64,000 nt of DNA from the NCBI GenBank assembly GCA_950295325.1, contig OX485806.1, positions 10,974,001 to 11,038,000 of the forward strand. The letters run 5' to 3'. Below, one piece after another: positions 21,530 through 33,919 of this stretch. Both the position numbers and the translations under genes were made by a program. The notes below the pieces were generated by a model. That model had not been told where the DNA came from. It made no database searches and worked only from the letters and a program-made list of their open reading frames with translations. The stretch comes from Polytrichum commune. Lineage: Eukaryota > Streptophyta > Polytrichopsida > Polytrichales > Polytrichaceae. How positions within the stretch are numbered: the first letter of the stretch is position 1; each line of letters starts with the position of its first letter.

Positions 21530-21880
21530 TCGAACACAACAATATAATTTGGACACCTATATTTGAGTGGTATGTGGTTGGGTGTGGATCTAAGAACTAG
21601 GACCAAAAAGACACGTGTTTAGTAGAGATCGGACTATATATGTGCTCAAAATATGCTAATCATTCTAGGTTCAATACTCTACATGATTAGCGACATGGAA
21701 AACCACTTAATGATCATGAAAATTTCCACTTTAATAATGAATATCATATTCATACAAGCTCCAAAAATTGTGAGGCAAATGACGACGAACACTAGTTGGT
21801 TTTGTTAATCATCTTGCACTAATCATGTGTTTACCATATCATACGAGAAGCGGGTGTAGAGAGAAAAGTACTCATGTATG
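21530..21880. repeat. Dispersed repeat R4, copy 1
   Basis: Shares CACCTATATTTGAGTGGTA, a later ACACGTGTTTA-like word, and a phrase around GTGAGGCAAATG with copies at 30740-31050, 53070-53400 and 63810-64000. No coding content. Confidence 0.5.
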
Positions 21881-22979
21881 GTACGTTTCCCTTAGAAAGA
21901 GAGTATCATATGCAAACTTTGCAATCCAATCCCCCTCGATGTGAACATTGTGAGGTGCATTACCCCATCCCACCCATGCATTCCATTTCTCAACCCGAAC
22001 ACAACAAAGGACTTGACCTCCAAATTATTATTATTATTATCATCTTGTTTGGGGAAGGGTTTACTGAACCTTTGGTGGAGATTGCTCTTATCTTAGCCCC
22101 ATTTCCTTTCCTAATCACTTGTGTGCTCCCTAAGTAAGGACAAACTCAAGAATTGAATTCTAAAGTTTCTCAGTCTTTTGAAGCTTCCAAATGGAAGCAT
22201 ATGAAGTATCATGTCTAAGGTAGGTGGTCCTAAAACCATCACTTTAAGCATTGAGTCTATATATTGTTACCTATACTTCTAGATGTTTCACGATCCAATG
22301 CATCAAAATTACATGTGTGTAGAAATTCTATGGGTCAAAATTTTATTGGTTGAAGACCCATAACCGACACATAAACCCAATGTTAAGGTGGCAAACATTT
22401 TCAACATCAATATGTACTCATTCCATTGATGATCTAAAGTCGGAGATGGCTTATGTCCTTTGTGATGAACTCCAAAGTGCTCAACCATTAATGTTTCAAC
22501 CATCATTTTTGGGCATGTGTCTATATGCACGTACATTTGAAATTCTCGAATGATTTAATTACATTTCACAATACATCTTTGATTTGACTTGGAATTCCAA
22601 CACTTTTAAACACTCGTTTTACCCCTTCATTCTTTCATTTGAGTTTGTATATTACGGTAATATCGTGAAACATGATATTTTATCCTCAATATGGAAATGA
22701 TTCTACAAAGTGACCATTGAAGCGGACAAATTTCACTTACCCCCCCCCCCCCCATGGCACTTGGCAATGCATATCATAAATACTAAATAAACACATCAAT
22801 ATTATTTGCTCCTTGTTTTGTGCTACCTAAATCACACATCGTCATTGATGGTGGAGTGTGTGGAACATTGTGGAGTAAGACGTTGAAGGTGTTGATTTTA
22901 ACACACTCACACGCTCTACCTATGTTTTTGTAAAGATCATTGCACCAATGAACGGGGAGAGCTGGCTGCTACACTTATC
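21881..22979. other. Non-coding; C homopolymer
   Basis: No gene. A run of C lies at about 22740-22753, just before repeat R3. Confidence 0.4.
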
Positions 22980-23375
22980 ATCCCAACTATTGCATGTGGT
23001 ACTAATTCCCGAAACACACACGATTTTTCCAAGTCTCAAAATTAGCGAGGGTTGGAATTTGTACTAAGTGATACTAAATTCATGAATACACGCTCATTCA
23101 CCATATTTTCCAAGAAAACTAGTGCATTCTCTAAGGTGCTTGCAGAGTGATAAGAAAACGAACCGAAAACACATGCTTGTCGGTCGATATTGCCATGACT
23201 TTCAGCGAATAGCGATGCTGCTATGAATAGTATTTCCAGCGAAGAGTGCCACGATGAGGAGTGCTTCCTCGTTCTTTCGGTCGCACTAATTTCATAGCGT
23301 AGAGAAATTTAGCATCACTCTCACTAATTTCCCACACGCACTCGTAACCCTCCTCCGCTAATCGAGACAAATCAA
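22980..23375. repeat. Dispersed repeat R3, copy 1
   Basis: About 390 bp, similar to 25097-25490. Shared words include GCATGTGGT, CCAAGTCTCAAAATTAG, GAGTGATAA, and GAAATTTAG near the right end. No coding content. Confidence 0.55.
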
Positions 23376-23384
23376 TGTATCCAC

Positions 23385-23982
23385 ATGTGAACCGGTTGAG
23401 TTTGAGAAACAAACAACCAATTGAAGTCCAAGACTTTGGGAGGATGAACACCAATCATTTTAGAGGGTCCGGAATCCATGAAACGCATCCCGAATGAATC
23501 AAGAAAACGGTAGAACCGTGAAGTTGTGTCCTTTGCTATGAAAGACTACAATTATAGCTGATTACTTTGCTCATGCCAATCCATGGCTATTCACTATACC
23601 AAACCTTTCTTGGATTTTGTGCACCTTCTCCTCAAATACGGGTCAAGGATTGAAGCTACTCATTTATCACCCGAAATTTTTAAAATAAATAATCAAGAAC
23701 TGCCGGAATAACTATAGTTAACTAGATTTCTTTCAATGCATTTTAGGGAGCACTTGTTTGTATATATATATATATATATATCTATAAACTATAGATAACA
23801 TCCACATAAAATACAGTGGACCAAAAATAACAAGCACAAGAAACGAAGAAGTTGATGCATAGTCTTTGTCCTACATACAGAGCCAATGAATAAAGAACAA
23901 AACTCGAAAAAGCACAACACGTAACCGGGTGTACTTGGAAAACATTCGGGTGTCAATTGGTTGTGCCCAAATATCTCCCCGG
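23385..23982. mobile_element. MITE family B copy split by repeat R2
   Basis: Left part with AACCGGTTGAGTTTGAGAAAC and right part ending in ATCTCCCCGG match the two halves of intact family B copies. The middle is replaced by the 385-bp insertion at 23500-23884. Confidence 0.6.
23500..23884. repeat. Dispersed repeat R2, insertion with AATGAAT duplication
   Basis: Flanked by AATGAAT at 23493-23499 and 23885-23891, a likely 7-bp target duplication. It has no obvious terminal inverted repeat. It contains a TA microsatellite at about 23760-23781. A second copy at 31602-32008 has about 44 extra bases. The transposition mechanism is not clear. Confidence 0.6.
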
Positions 23983-24429
23983 ATACACGGAAGTTTGGGA
24001 AGTGGGCCAATAAGCTTATGCCAAGACACCTTCAACTTATTAAAGAAAGGGAGAAGGGTGGAGGCCCCACTTTTTAGTGACGGCACAAAGTGTCCCTAAC
24101 ACCGTCCCACAAAAAGGCTGCCGACACGTGGAGGCACGGCGACAAAAGAATGTGAAAATGACACATGCACGCCGGTGTATGGGAAGAATTTGGGGCATCA
24201 AGGGTCAAAAATGTAAGCTTATTAGTGTGTCCAAGTCCACCCACTTCTATAGGTACGTGTGGTGAGTTATCGGTTATTCTTTATTCGTTTGAGGTATACT
24301 CTATAGGTGCCTCTAATTAAACCGTTCGGGTAATTTCCTAAAGCATATATGGAACTTCATCCGGTGGTTTCTCAAACTCAACTAGTTCATCCATCCCTAC
24401 TACGTACCGACACGCAATACGATGTTAAG
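23983..24429. other. Non-coding; family B end fragment
   Basis: No gene. Around 24355-24400 a phrase with CCGGTGGTTTCTCAAACTCAACTAG resembles one end of MITE family B. Confidence 0.35.
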
Positions 24430-24790
24430 CTTAAGTGTCATATGGTATTTTATGTCACAATGGTAACTTCTCGGATGACACTTCTTATGAATGAGTGAAT
24501 GGATACCGTCATGGATGATGGATGAGTTCATCCGTTGGCTGAACACCTTACCTTCTCTTGTCAGCAGCTTGTGATGAAATCGTGTCATGGATGAGTGAAG
24601 TTTGGATGAAACATCACTTGGTAAGTGATAGTAATTGCAACACTGTGAAACGATAAACCCTCCCCCCCCCCCCCAATTTTTTTTTTTTAACAAGGAATGA
24701 CAAATGATGTGGGGTTAACATTTAGTGTTGGTGACACTATAATGCGGTTTAGAATTAGTATTGTGACACTACTAAATATCATATTTAGTG
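24430..24790. mobile_element. MITE family D copy
   Basis: Starts with GTGTCATATGGTATTTTATG and ends in the ACTAAATATCATATTTAGT palindrome. A C-run followed by a T-run at about 24660-24688 interrupts the middle. It lies next to an inverted CGGTTCTCCCCGTTCA family B end. Confidence 0.65.
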
Positions 24791-25096
24791 TAGCAGCCGG
24801 TTCTCCCCGTTCATTGCATGCATGAGTCTTGAGAGAAAAAAATTGAATAGTTAAATATTAACCCTAATAAGTTAGGTAGACTTCAATGTGCCGGTGGGTG
24901 ATTGGACTCTAATGTAAATTTCAAACATGACTTAACACTTCATGTGTGTTTGTGTGTTTGTTGATTTCTTGGGTCTTCAACTTGGTGGGGTTTTAACGAA
25001 AGCCAAGAAAACTTCAACACACCGGACATTTTGGAGCTTGCACCGGCTCTTCGTGTTGTAACTCACATTGTTAGTTCATTCTCCTAAGTACGATGA
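24791..25096. other. Non-coding
   Basis: No gene seen. Confidence 0.4.
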
Positions 25097-25490
25097 TTAT
25101 CCCAATTAGTGCATGTGGTGCTAATTCCCAAAACACACACTATTTTGCCAAGTCTCAAAATTAGTGAGGGCTGATACTAGAACCATGAATATGTATTCAT
25201 TTACCATACCTTTCAAGAAAATTCGTGTATGTCCTAAAGGTGCTTGTAGAGTGATAAAATACTAATTATATGCAATCACATGCTAGCTAGTGAATAGCGC
25301 CAAGATGAATAGTGCACGTACTTTCTAGTGAATAGTGGTAATATGAATAGTAATTTTCAATGAATAGTGTCAAGATGAGCAATGCTTCCTAGATCTTTTG
25401 GTTGCAGTGATTTCACAACGTGAAGAAATTTAGTATCACTCTCATTTTGTTGCACACACTATTAACACTCCCTCACTAATTGGGATATTC
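25097..25490. repeat. Dispersed repeat R3, copy 2
   Basis: Diverged partner of 22980-23375 with the same word order. It lacks coding content. Confidence 0.55.
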
Positions 25491-25561
25491 ATTGTAGGTG
25501 GGTGTGGGTGATTTGACCATGATTTTACTTTACTACATTGACTTTACGTATTGTATTTACA

Positions 25562-26352
25562 TGTTTTATTTAGTGTCATATGATATTTTATGTCACTGTG
25601 GTAACCTTTCTAATGGCACTAAGTTGTGAATAAGTTCACAAGTACTGTCTTGGATGGCTGAAATTTGGATGAAATACATGCCAACTATTGAAGAGAGGTT
25701 TGGTGTATTTTGCATCCTAACATTTTTGTAATGACATGTTGTCAGGGATAATGGAAATTTGGATGGAAAATTGCTTAGTAAGTGATAGTGATTGCAACAT
25801 TGTAAATCTAGCACGGTGTTCGTGAAAACATCACATGGCACGCAAAAATGTCACAAATGACATATTCTTGAATACAAGGAAGGCTGGATTGAATTGGTCT
25901 TTGGAAGCAACTTTTGTCAACCACATTTGGATGTATGTACAAAATGCTAGAAGCATGTGCAAGTGTTATCGTGGGAAGGGGTCTTTTCATATCATGAATG
26001 TTGTGTTCTTCATTGTTACTTCAAACACACTTGATAGCAATCAAAGCACAACATTCATGACATTAAAAGACTTCTTCTTTACTCTATGAACTCAAACCAC
26101 AGGTGCACATACAAAAATTAGTTTCAAAATATAGACTTTCCCAGAGTCGAAGTTCACTCCAGAAGACTTGAAACTGAATCGGCCTTGAATAAGAAATGTC
26201 ACATGTGAATATGACGTTTGTATGAATACTATGTTATAATGCCCAAATGTTTTTTTTACATGAAACACCACATAACGTTAGGCTTAGATTCAATGTTGGT
26301 GACACTACATATTGAGCAAGACAAATAGAATTAATGACACTAAATAGAATAT
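25562..26352. mobile_element. MITE family D copy, split
   Basis: Left half 25562-25811 and right half about 26225-26352 match the intact copy at 38700-39080. An unrelated segment of about 410 bp (25812-26224) separates them. I could not define its ends or a target duplication. Confidence 0.55.
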
Positions 26353-27002
26353 TTTTGTTAGCTTATTCTCACTAACTCATAAGTTAGTACATTTTCTTAC
26401 CTAGATTGTGTGGCTCAACCCTAAGTTAAAGTAATGTTAGTAACATAGTGCACAATTTCAACATACTTTCAATCCAAATCCCTATGAGGACCCACCCTTT
26501 CACTTGTTTTGCCTACAATTCATGAAGTATGTGGCCTTTAACCCCTAACTTCCCAAGCCACCCAAATTGGGTCGATGGAAGTCTTTGGCATGCTCTTACA
26601 ACAAAGAATGTTACCTTTTTGTCAACCACACTCGTGGTTGTGGTATAGCACATGTTTTTTTCTTTGTGAGCCCCACCAAGAAAATAAGGATATCATGCCT
26701 AGTTTTAAAACTACAAAATTCCTTTGTGGAGGTCATTGTGTATGGAGAATGGAAGGTTAGTTTTCTTCAAAGTGCATGGATATGGAAAAAAACACTTTGG
26801 GCAGGAAAATTTTGCATAGAAACTCAACGGGTTGGATGAATATATCCCGGGTGATCACAACCGTCCGATGAAACTCACATAAATCCACCACATTACTTCA
26901 CGCAAAAAACCTTATTGTCCAATGAAACGAGTTCGTGGAGTTGTCTAGAAACTCCAACATGGCTTGCAATGAGTGGGGAGAAACCGACCGCTACACAAAA
27001 TT
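26353..27002. other. Non-coding
   Basis: No supported gene. Open frames near 26567-26839 lack recognisable domains. Confidence 0.4.
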
Positions 27003-27222
27003 AATATGATGTTTAGTGTGACTTACTATTTGGAATTACACAATGCTATAATTATTGTCTACTGTGCATCTCATTTTTCACCAACCATGGTCAGATTGAT
27101 TGTTTGGACACTATAGAACATTAACACCATTACTTGGTAAAAAAAATTACATTAGTAGTACAAATATATAGGAACATGTAACTCCGAACAGTAGGACATA
27201 CTAAATATCATATTTAGTGTAG
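27003..27222. mobile_element. MITE family C copy
   Basis: About 220 bp with TTAGTGTGACTTACTATTTG on the left and a right end in ACTAAATATCATATTTAGTGTAG. The interior TTGTTTGGACACTATAGAACATT matches the copy at 28431-28652. Confidence 0.65.
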
Positions 27223-27991
27223 TTTACAGATGCACCGGTTGAGGTTGAGGTTGGGGAATAAGGGCCGGTTTACACTACGGTGGAGAAGTTCACCGGTCAT
27301 GAAAAAAAGGGCGTTTCTCAATTGTGATTGGTCGAAAATGCAACTCTTGACCGGTGGGTGTTTACACTAGGTGAAGAAAACAATGGTGATGAACTTTTCT
27401 CATGGATGATAAAATGACATGGCCGCCTACATGGCGGCACTTTTTGGAGTTGGGCTTCTCCGGAGGAGGAGTTTCTTGTCCGGCCTCAAGAGGCCGGAGA
27501 AGCCCAACTCAATAAAAATATTTTATTGCCTTTAATTCTTCTCCGGCACATCCACCATTTGCCTCATATAACCATGTCTTGGCCAAGCATTCTTCACCAA
27601 CCGGAGGCCTTCTCCACCGTAGTGTAAACCGGCCCTAAGTAACCGGTTGAAGTTCAAGACTTCAGGGAAAGTACCCATCATGTTAGAGGAATCTAAAGAA
27701 TATACCCCAAATTCATAAAGAAAAACCGGAAGATGTCAACATGTGACTGGCTGGAATCGGAAACCCTAGGAGATTTTTGGGCACAATCGGTCGAGATCCT
27801 AGGGTTTCTGATTCCAACCGGTTACATGTTAACATCTTCCGGTTTTTCTTTATGAATTTGGGGTATATTCTTTAGATTCCTCTAACCTGATGGGTACTTT
27901 CCCTGAAGTCTTGAACTTCAACCGGTTACTTATTCCCCAACCTCAACCTCAACCGGTGCATCTGTAAACTACACTAAATATGATATTTAGT
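27200..27991. mobile_element. Near-palindrome of two head-to-head family B units
   Basis: Two inverted arms run from 27200 to 27771 (including an inserted MITE) and from 27797 to 27991, joined by a spacer of about 25 bp. Without the insertion each arm is about 195 bp and the arms differ at only a few positions. Both carry the family B words (CCGGTTGAAGTTCAAGACT, AACCGG) and both end in the ACTAAATAT palindrome. Such similarity suggests a young inverted duplication, or repair by gene conversion. Transcripts could form a long hairpin. Confidence 0.75.
27262..27635. mobile_element. GGGCC-terminal MITE (family A), 374 bp, TAA duplication
   Basis: Perfect 27-bp terminal inverted repeats start with GGGCCGGTTTACACTACGG. 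The element is flanked by TAA at 27259-27261 and 27636-27638. It sits inside the left arm of the palindrome, so it arrived after the palindrome formed. The 3-bp TAA target fits PIF/Harbinger-type transposition by a transposase encoded elsewhere. Confidence 0.85.
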
Positions 27992-28430
27992 GTTTGATAC
28001 ACTAAATACGAATGCATACACTAAATGTCACTAACCCTATGAAAGTAAGTAACATTAAATGTAAACTCAAACACTACATAGCAACTATGCTAATCTGTGG
28101 AAGATACATGCACGAATTTAGTGTTAGTGAAGATATGACAGAAATTAACAATGATGAAAGGAGAAGGGAGGTGGCGGTAGGGAAAGTGGCAACACATTTA
28201 TGTCTAACACTAATTATCAAAGAATTGAAGATTAGTATTGAGCAGGGTAGGGTGGTAACAACACCGAATATAATCAAAAAACCTCTCTAGAATCAATAGT
28301 GAACACAATTGGGAGGGTCTATCATTTATGTGATCGTTTCCAAAGAAAGGAAATCCTCATGTTGTATTCTTCTAAATGTTACATCTTCACTATGGTTTTG
28401 AAATACTATAGGGATCTTGGGTCCTAACCA
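27992..28430. other. Non-coding
   Basis: Repeated CACTAAAT words in the first 60 bases. An open 92-codon frame follows, with no recognisable domain, and is not called as a gene. Confidence 0.35.
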
Positions 28431-28652
28431 CTACACTAAACATGATATTTATGGGACTTACTATTTGGAATAACGCAATGCTGTATCTATTTACTGTACG
28501 TCTCACGTTTGACCAAAAAATGCTAAATTGGTAGTTTGGACATTATAGAACATTGACAACTTTACTTGGTAAGAAATTATTTCAGTAGTAAAAAGATATA
28601 GCACCGTGTAAATCCAAATAGTAAGTCACACTAAATATCATATTTAGTGTAG
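28431..28652. mobile_element. MITE family C, reference copy
   Basis: Ends CTACACTAAA and TTTAGTGTAG are perfect inverted repeats. The next 30-40 bases also pair imperfectly (ACTTACTATTTGGAAT against ATCCAAATAGTAAGT). Length 222 bp. No coding capacity. Confidence 0.75.
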
Positions 28653-28960
28653 TTCTCTTCCACCATATGGATTTATGATCTACTATAATAGCATATTTCC
28701 AATCCATGTTCATAGACTTCAAATTTGTCTAGTGGGGGAGAACCAATGCTAAGGAACCGCAACTCCGCGTAGTGAAACTCAAAGTGACAAAATTCACGAT
28801 TGGTGACTTACAAACTCGATCATACAATTTCCAGGAGGTGATTCAACAATCATAAAATGCTTGCCCATTTGTGTTCACTATGGCACTTAGAATGGCGTCT
28901 ATATCTTATGCACATAAACCCATTTTTATTTTAGCACATGTCTTTTTGGTGTCCATTTCT

Positions 28961-29316
28961 TGAGGGCCACTTCACACAACCAAGGTCCGTTAATTGTGAG
29001 GACCCTTGACTCTTATACAAAGGTTGTACAGTTGCTTGAGGCCCTTGACGCTGACATAGTCAGCCGGAATTTGCCTCAGGCCTACCTCTTGGGGGCGGGC
29101 TTGACACAAATTTTGGAAGACCATGAAAATCCGTCCATGGTCTACCATGTAAGATCAATCCATGTAGACTTTTCATCCATAATAATTTCTTTGGGCCCTA
29201 AGGCCTTCGCCCTCCAACATGAAGTGAATTTGGCCGGTCTCAGGCTTTTTGACTAGTGAGAGATCTTTGAATGCAATGGCCAGATGCCTTCAGTCTCGTG
29301 TGCGAAAACGGTCCTA
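28961..29316. mobile_element. GGGCC-type MITE (family A), decayed copy
   Basis: The left end TGAGGGCCACTTCACACA and the interior (GAGGACCCTTGACTCT, CATGTAGACTTTTCATCC) match the element at 34327-34922. The right end (GTGTGCGAAAACGGTCCT) is a mutated form of the expected inverted end. Confidence 0.55.
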
Positions 29317-30739
29317 ACTACAACCTCTGCCAAGGACCGCTCACGTATATGTTGTGTCCAATTAAAAAAAAAAAGTGTGATTAAGAAAAGTCCTTGAGTA
29401 AGGACAACGTCCGAGCATGAAAAGTCTCCGACAAACATAAAGCTCACATTCGTTACAATGCATCCTAGCATTACTCAGCATTGAACTCTCGTTTCATGGA
29501 CCCGCAGAATATGATAGTGAGATGCTCGAAAGGTGTGCAGGGTGACCCAAATTCAGATTGAGCTCCCAACATCCAACATATTAGTATACTATGAGGGCCC
29601 ACGTCGTTGGGTAAGGTTAAGATTTTAAGCCGACAAGTGCCGACTGAAAGACCTCGAAACCAAAGGCCAAAAATCACGGCACACAATTATGCATGAACTT
29701 CACCAACAAACTTACCATCTCTACACACTTAGAGCTCCACCGTAGAATTTGTCTGGAGCTAGAAATGAGAATCACGCGTCCCATCGCATTCCACACAAAT
29801 TTTGGCTATGGTGTGTGCGAGGAAGGTGAGGCCACACATGAACTTACGAGGACGTAGTGTGGGCCGCAATTACATTATGTTCGAGGTCACCGGAATCATT
29901 GGGTGACAACTACAAAAACTAACACATGAGGCTCATGGTGCTCAACAAAGAATCATAGTTACCACTTGCACCAAGATGGCACATCGATCCTCCCACCACA
30001 CTAAATTGGGATGACACATGAACTATTATCTTTACTTTTGTATTTTAGTATGTATTTATGGGTTCTATTAGCAATTGCCTTTCATTTCTCAAGCATTTGA
30101 GTGTTACAATAATCAACGTATTTGGAAGTCGTTTTCCTACTTCCTACGTGCAACATTGCTTTTGTTAGATCAAGATCACATGCAAGTGGCACTTCCTCCA
30201 TTTGGTTCACGAGATTTAGTGAACAAATAAGCAATAAGAGAGTTATATTACCTTCACTTCTAGGGCTTCCCTTATTAAAAGAACTCCCATCTCACATCGA
30301 GACCCACCCCCTATGATACTATTCTCCTCCTTATTTTTATTCAACTATGTTAAACAAGGCAAGTTACAAACGCCACAAACTTGGCACCTCACACACACTT
30401 TCTTCTCCCATGATATGGGACAAAGGTGAAAAACGAAATGCATCTTGGATTGCCCCTTTACAACCCCGTAAAGGGGTTTGCTCCGAATTCAACAACGTAG
30501 AACAAGAGTGCCTAAATCTTCCTCCCTACTTCAGATCACCGAGCCGATTTTCGCTCTTATCTCACAGAGGCCATTGCACTCTATGACTCTAGGGAAACAA
30601 CATGTTGTACTCCGCCTTGATGTAAAAAAAGTACTTCTCGTCCGTCCTACAAGCATCCCGACTTCTTGCACTCAAAAAACCAACTTCATTTCATTCCAAA
30701 TCATTACTACGATAGACGTGCCTGATCCGGGTTAAATTC
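29317..30739. other. Non-coding
   Basis: No supported gene or clear element in about 1.4 kb. Confidence 0.4.
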
Positions 30740-31050
30740 TCTTAACTAGAAGCCTATATTTGAGTGGTACAATGCGATTATGTGTGGCTCCAACAACAAA
30801 TACCAAAAAGAGATACATTTTAAGAAAATTGGACTACATGCTCAAAAACATGATAACTATTCTAAAGCCAACAGTCAACATAACTGAAGGGGACATGTAT
30901 GACCACATAATGGGTACGAGATGATGAAGAAGATGTTCATTTGAGCTCCGAAAACCATGAGGCAAGTGGCTATGGCCCCCATTTGGATTTGCTTTACATC
31001 TCATGCAAAATCGTGCGTTCCATACATCACTAGGAGAAGTGGGGTAGTCG
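30740..31050. repeat. Dispersed repeat R4, copy 2
   Basis: Shares CCTATATTTGAGTGGTA and CATGAGGCAAGTGG-type words with the copies at 21530, 53070 and 63810. Confidence 0.45.
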
Positions 31051-31317
31051 AAAAAGTAACCATTTAAGACCCTACCGATACATCCAAAGTACTGCTGGAG
31101 GTACCTACACCACCTCCTTAGAGGACGGAGTCGGATTTCTCATCCCTAATGCCAAGTGGCGGTTCATGAGCGATCATCTTCCTCCAAGCACTTGCCAAGT
31201 TGAATGTCACGTGGCACCATGTCATTGGTCCACGTCACTGATATTTTTCTTCCAGCAAGCAGGTGGGGTGTGCTGTTTCTTCTGTTCATGAAAAGATATT
31301 TCGGGTCCTACACGAAA
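31051..31317. other. Non-coding
   Basis: No gene is recognised between repeat R4 and the next MITE. Confidence 0.35.
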
Positions 31318-32110
31318 TATGGTAATTTAGTAGTGTCACATGGTATATTTAATGCCATCGTGGTGTCTTTTCCAGTGACCCTCACTGTATGAATACTTAA
31401 GTTTACAAGTTTGGTCATGGATAATAAGTGAAATTAGCACAAAATCCATGCCCATTTTTGAAATGAAGCTTCGTGTTTTCTGCATCCTGCTAACTGTGCA
31501 ATGAAATATTATCATGGATGAAAAAAAATCACTTGGTAACTAACAGTAGTTGCAAGCACCATTATCATTCTATAGTGCCCAATGAATTTTAAAAAATAAA
31601 ACAAGAAAACGGTAGAACCGTGAGGCTCTGTTCTTCATTATGAAAGACTACAATTGTAGTTGTCCACTTTGCTCATGCCAATTCATCGCTATTCACTATA
31701 CCAAACCTTTGTTGGATTTTGTGCACCTTCTTCTCAAATACGGGTCAAGGATTGAAGCTACTCATTTATCACCCAAAATTTTCAAAATAAATAATCAAGA
31801 ACTACTGAAATAACTATAGTTAACTAGATTTCTTTCAATACATTTTAGGGAGCACTTATATATGAACTATAGTTAACATCCACATTAAATAAAGTGGACC
31901 AAAAATAACAAGAACAAGTAACGTCCAAGTGTGAACACAAAGTGATTAGGAAATTTGCTCTTGAAACGAAGAAGTTGATGCATAGTCTTTGTCTTACAGA
32001 CAGAGCCAATAAAGAATGACAAATGATGTTAAGTTTACATTTAGTGTTGGTGGCCTACATTTTAGTATTGAGCAATGCAAATAGAATTGGTGACAATATT
32101 TACTGTGGTT
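31318..32110. mobile_element. MITE family D copy split by repeat R2
   Basis: The left part (31318-31600) and right part (about 32009-32110) match the intact family D copy. The 31602-32008 segment is the second R2 copy. Confidence 0.6.
31602..32008. repeat. Dispersed repeat R2, copy 2
   Basis: Highly similar to 23500-23884 (starts AAGAAAACGGTAGAACCGTGA, ends CAGAGCC) with an additional internal stretch near 31917-31966. Like the first copy, it is inserted into a MITE. Confidence 0.65.
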
Positions 32111-32673
32111 CTTTGAGCTGGGTCCTACCAATGTTACCGGGGTTGAGAAGGGACTTATGTAATAAAAAATTAACCCCACATGGTAAATTTGTGGTTAAGA
32201 TTAATCCATCCCAACTAGATCCCCACCAAACTCATTGAGAATCTCTATTTGATGCTAATTCGGGGGTTGAATTTAATGGCTGGGATGGAACTGCGCTTGG
32301 GGTTTTATAATAATAATAATAACTATTATTATTATAAAAAATTTAATACAAAAGGAGTTTCTGTACGATGATAAAATAAACGGCATTGTCGATACGAGTG
32401 ACACGTGTCGTCAACGAATTGGTCCACACTGTAGATAAAATTACAGGTTGGACTATATGTTGTCTTTAGTCCAGTCACGGGTCTGTGTCTTTGTCACAGC
32501 ACGAGAGGGCTAGAACTAGATGTCTTATCCTTTGAGAGAGAGGGCTCCTCCCGATCTTATCTAAAGATGGAAACACAACCCACTATAATAATAATATTAA
32601 CACAAGTGGTATTTGTTTCTTTACTAGCCCACGAAGCTGCTTTGACCTTGGAACTCAAACAATTTCACCTCCA
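32111..32673. other. Non-coding
   Basis: No supported gene. An ATAATAATA-type microsatellite with an internal inverted symmetry lies near 32310-32340. Confidence 0.4.
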
Positions 32674-33919
32674 CTACACTATTTGCGAAGGGCCTAATCT
32701 AGATGCCTAGAGGGTCCCAAAGTGTCAATTCCGTTGATTGTCAATATGATACTAATTCGTCAACATATTAAGTTTAAAAAATGACATTGGTAAAATTTAT
32801 TTACATCATGGCATTTAGTGTAGCACATCGGGATACTTGAGAGGACAAGGTGCACGTTTCAATAGGCAAGGGGAAGATGTTGTTGAGCATGCTAATGGAA
32901 GGTGTCGTGTGTTGACATTTTAGTATGTAGGAGGAAGAAAGTCTTGAGCATAGTAATGTCGAATGTCATTTTAGTATGTAGGAGGAAGAAAGTCTTGAGC
33001 ATAATAATGCCAAGTGTCGTTTGTGCACACTTTTAGTCAACTTCTAGACCATTGTGTAACCCTATAGCATACACCTCATGACACTATTGAACATACTCGT
33101 GCCTTCAAGATATTCGTAAGTGTAGTTGAATGTCACACGACTAATGAAGTTGTTGGTCATTAGTCTAATCTAGCATCAATGTTCAAGATTGAAGCCCTCG
33201 TATGAGCTTCATTCTAAAGGGCCCTCAAATTTCAGCCCTTTAGTTGAAGGGTTGGTTCAAATCCAAGACGTCAATCCAAGAATATAATAGAAATGAAATA
33301 CAAAACTCATATTAAACTTGTGCATGAATTATATGATACATGTTTCTAGTACAATGTGAAAAAAATTAAGAACCAACCATCTAACTCCACTCCTTGTAGT
33401 GGCAATGCCCTACACCTGTTGGTTCTTGTGGCATGCATATTGTATTGAGGACTTCAAGTGATGTCTTCATTTCCAATTTAGGGTTGTGTTTTGAAGGGCT
33501 ATTTCGAGAGAGGTATATTTTGAAGGGCCAAATCACATTTTGGAGGGCATTGAAGACTTAGAGCGTCCCCACCAAACCGGGTATGGGGCATGCCAACGTT
33601 AAAAATGGGGTATCCCGGGTTCTTAGGTGGCGGTACTGGCATAAATCGAGCCCCACCAGTGTCCGGTCCCCCGTAATTTAGAACCGGCCCAGGTATAGTA
33701 AAGACCTTCCCCCGTCATAAATGGTTCATATAACGGCCCTTCTCCCCAAGAGATTACTTTAATATCAGATACTCCGATATCTTACTTTATCCCATGTCAG
33801 ATAATAGGTGTCGTTGTCTTATTAATTGCTTCCTAATTATACCGGGGGTACGCCTAGCAGAGCCCAACATTTTCCTTTCTAATTGCACCCATATCCAGAC
33901 CATGCCCATCAGCAGCGAC

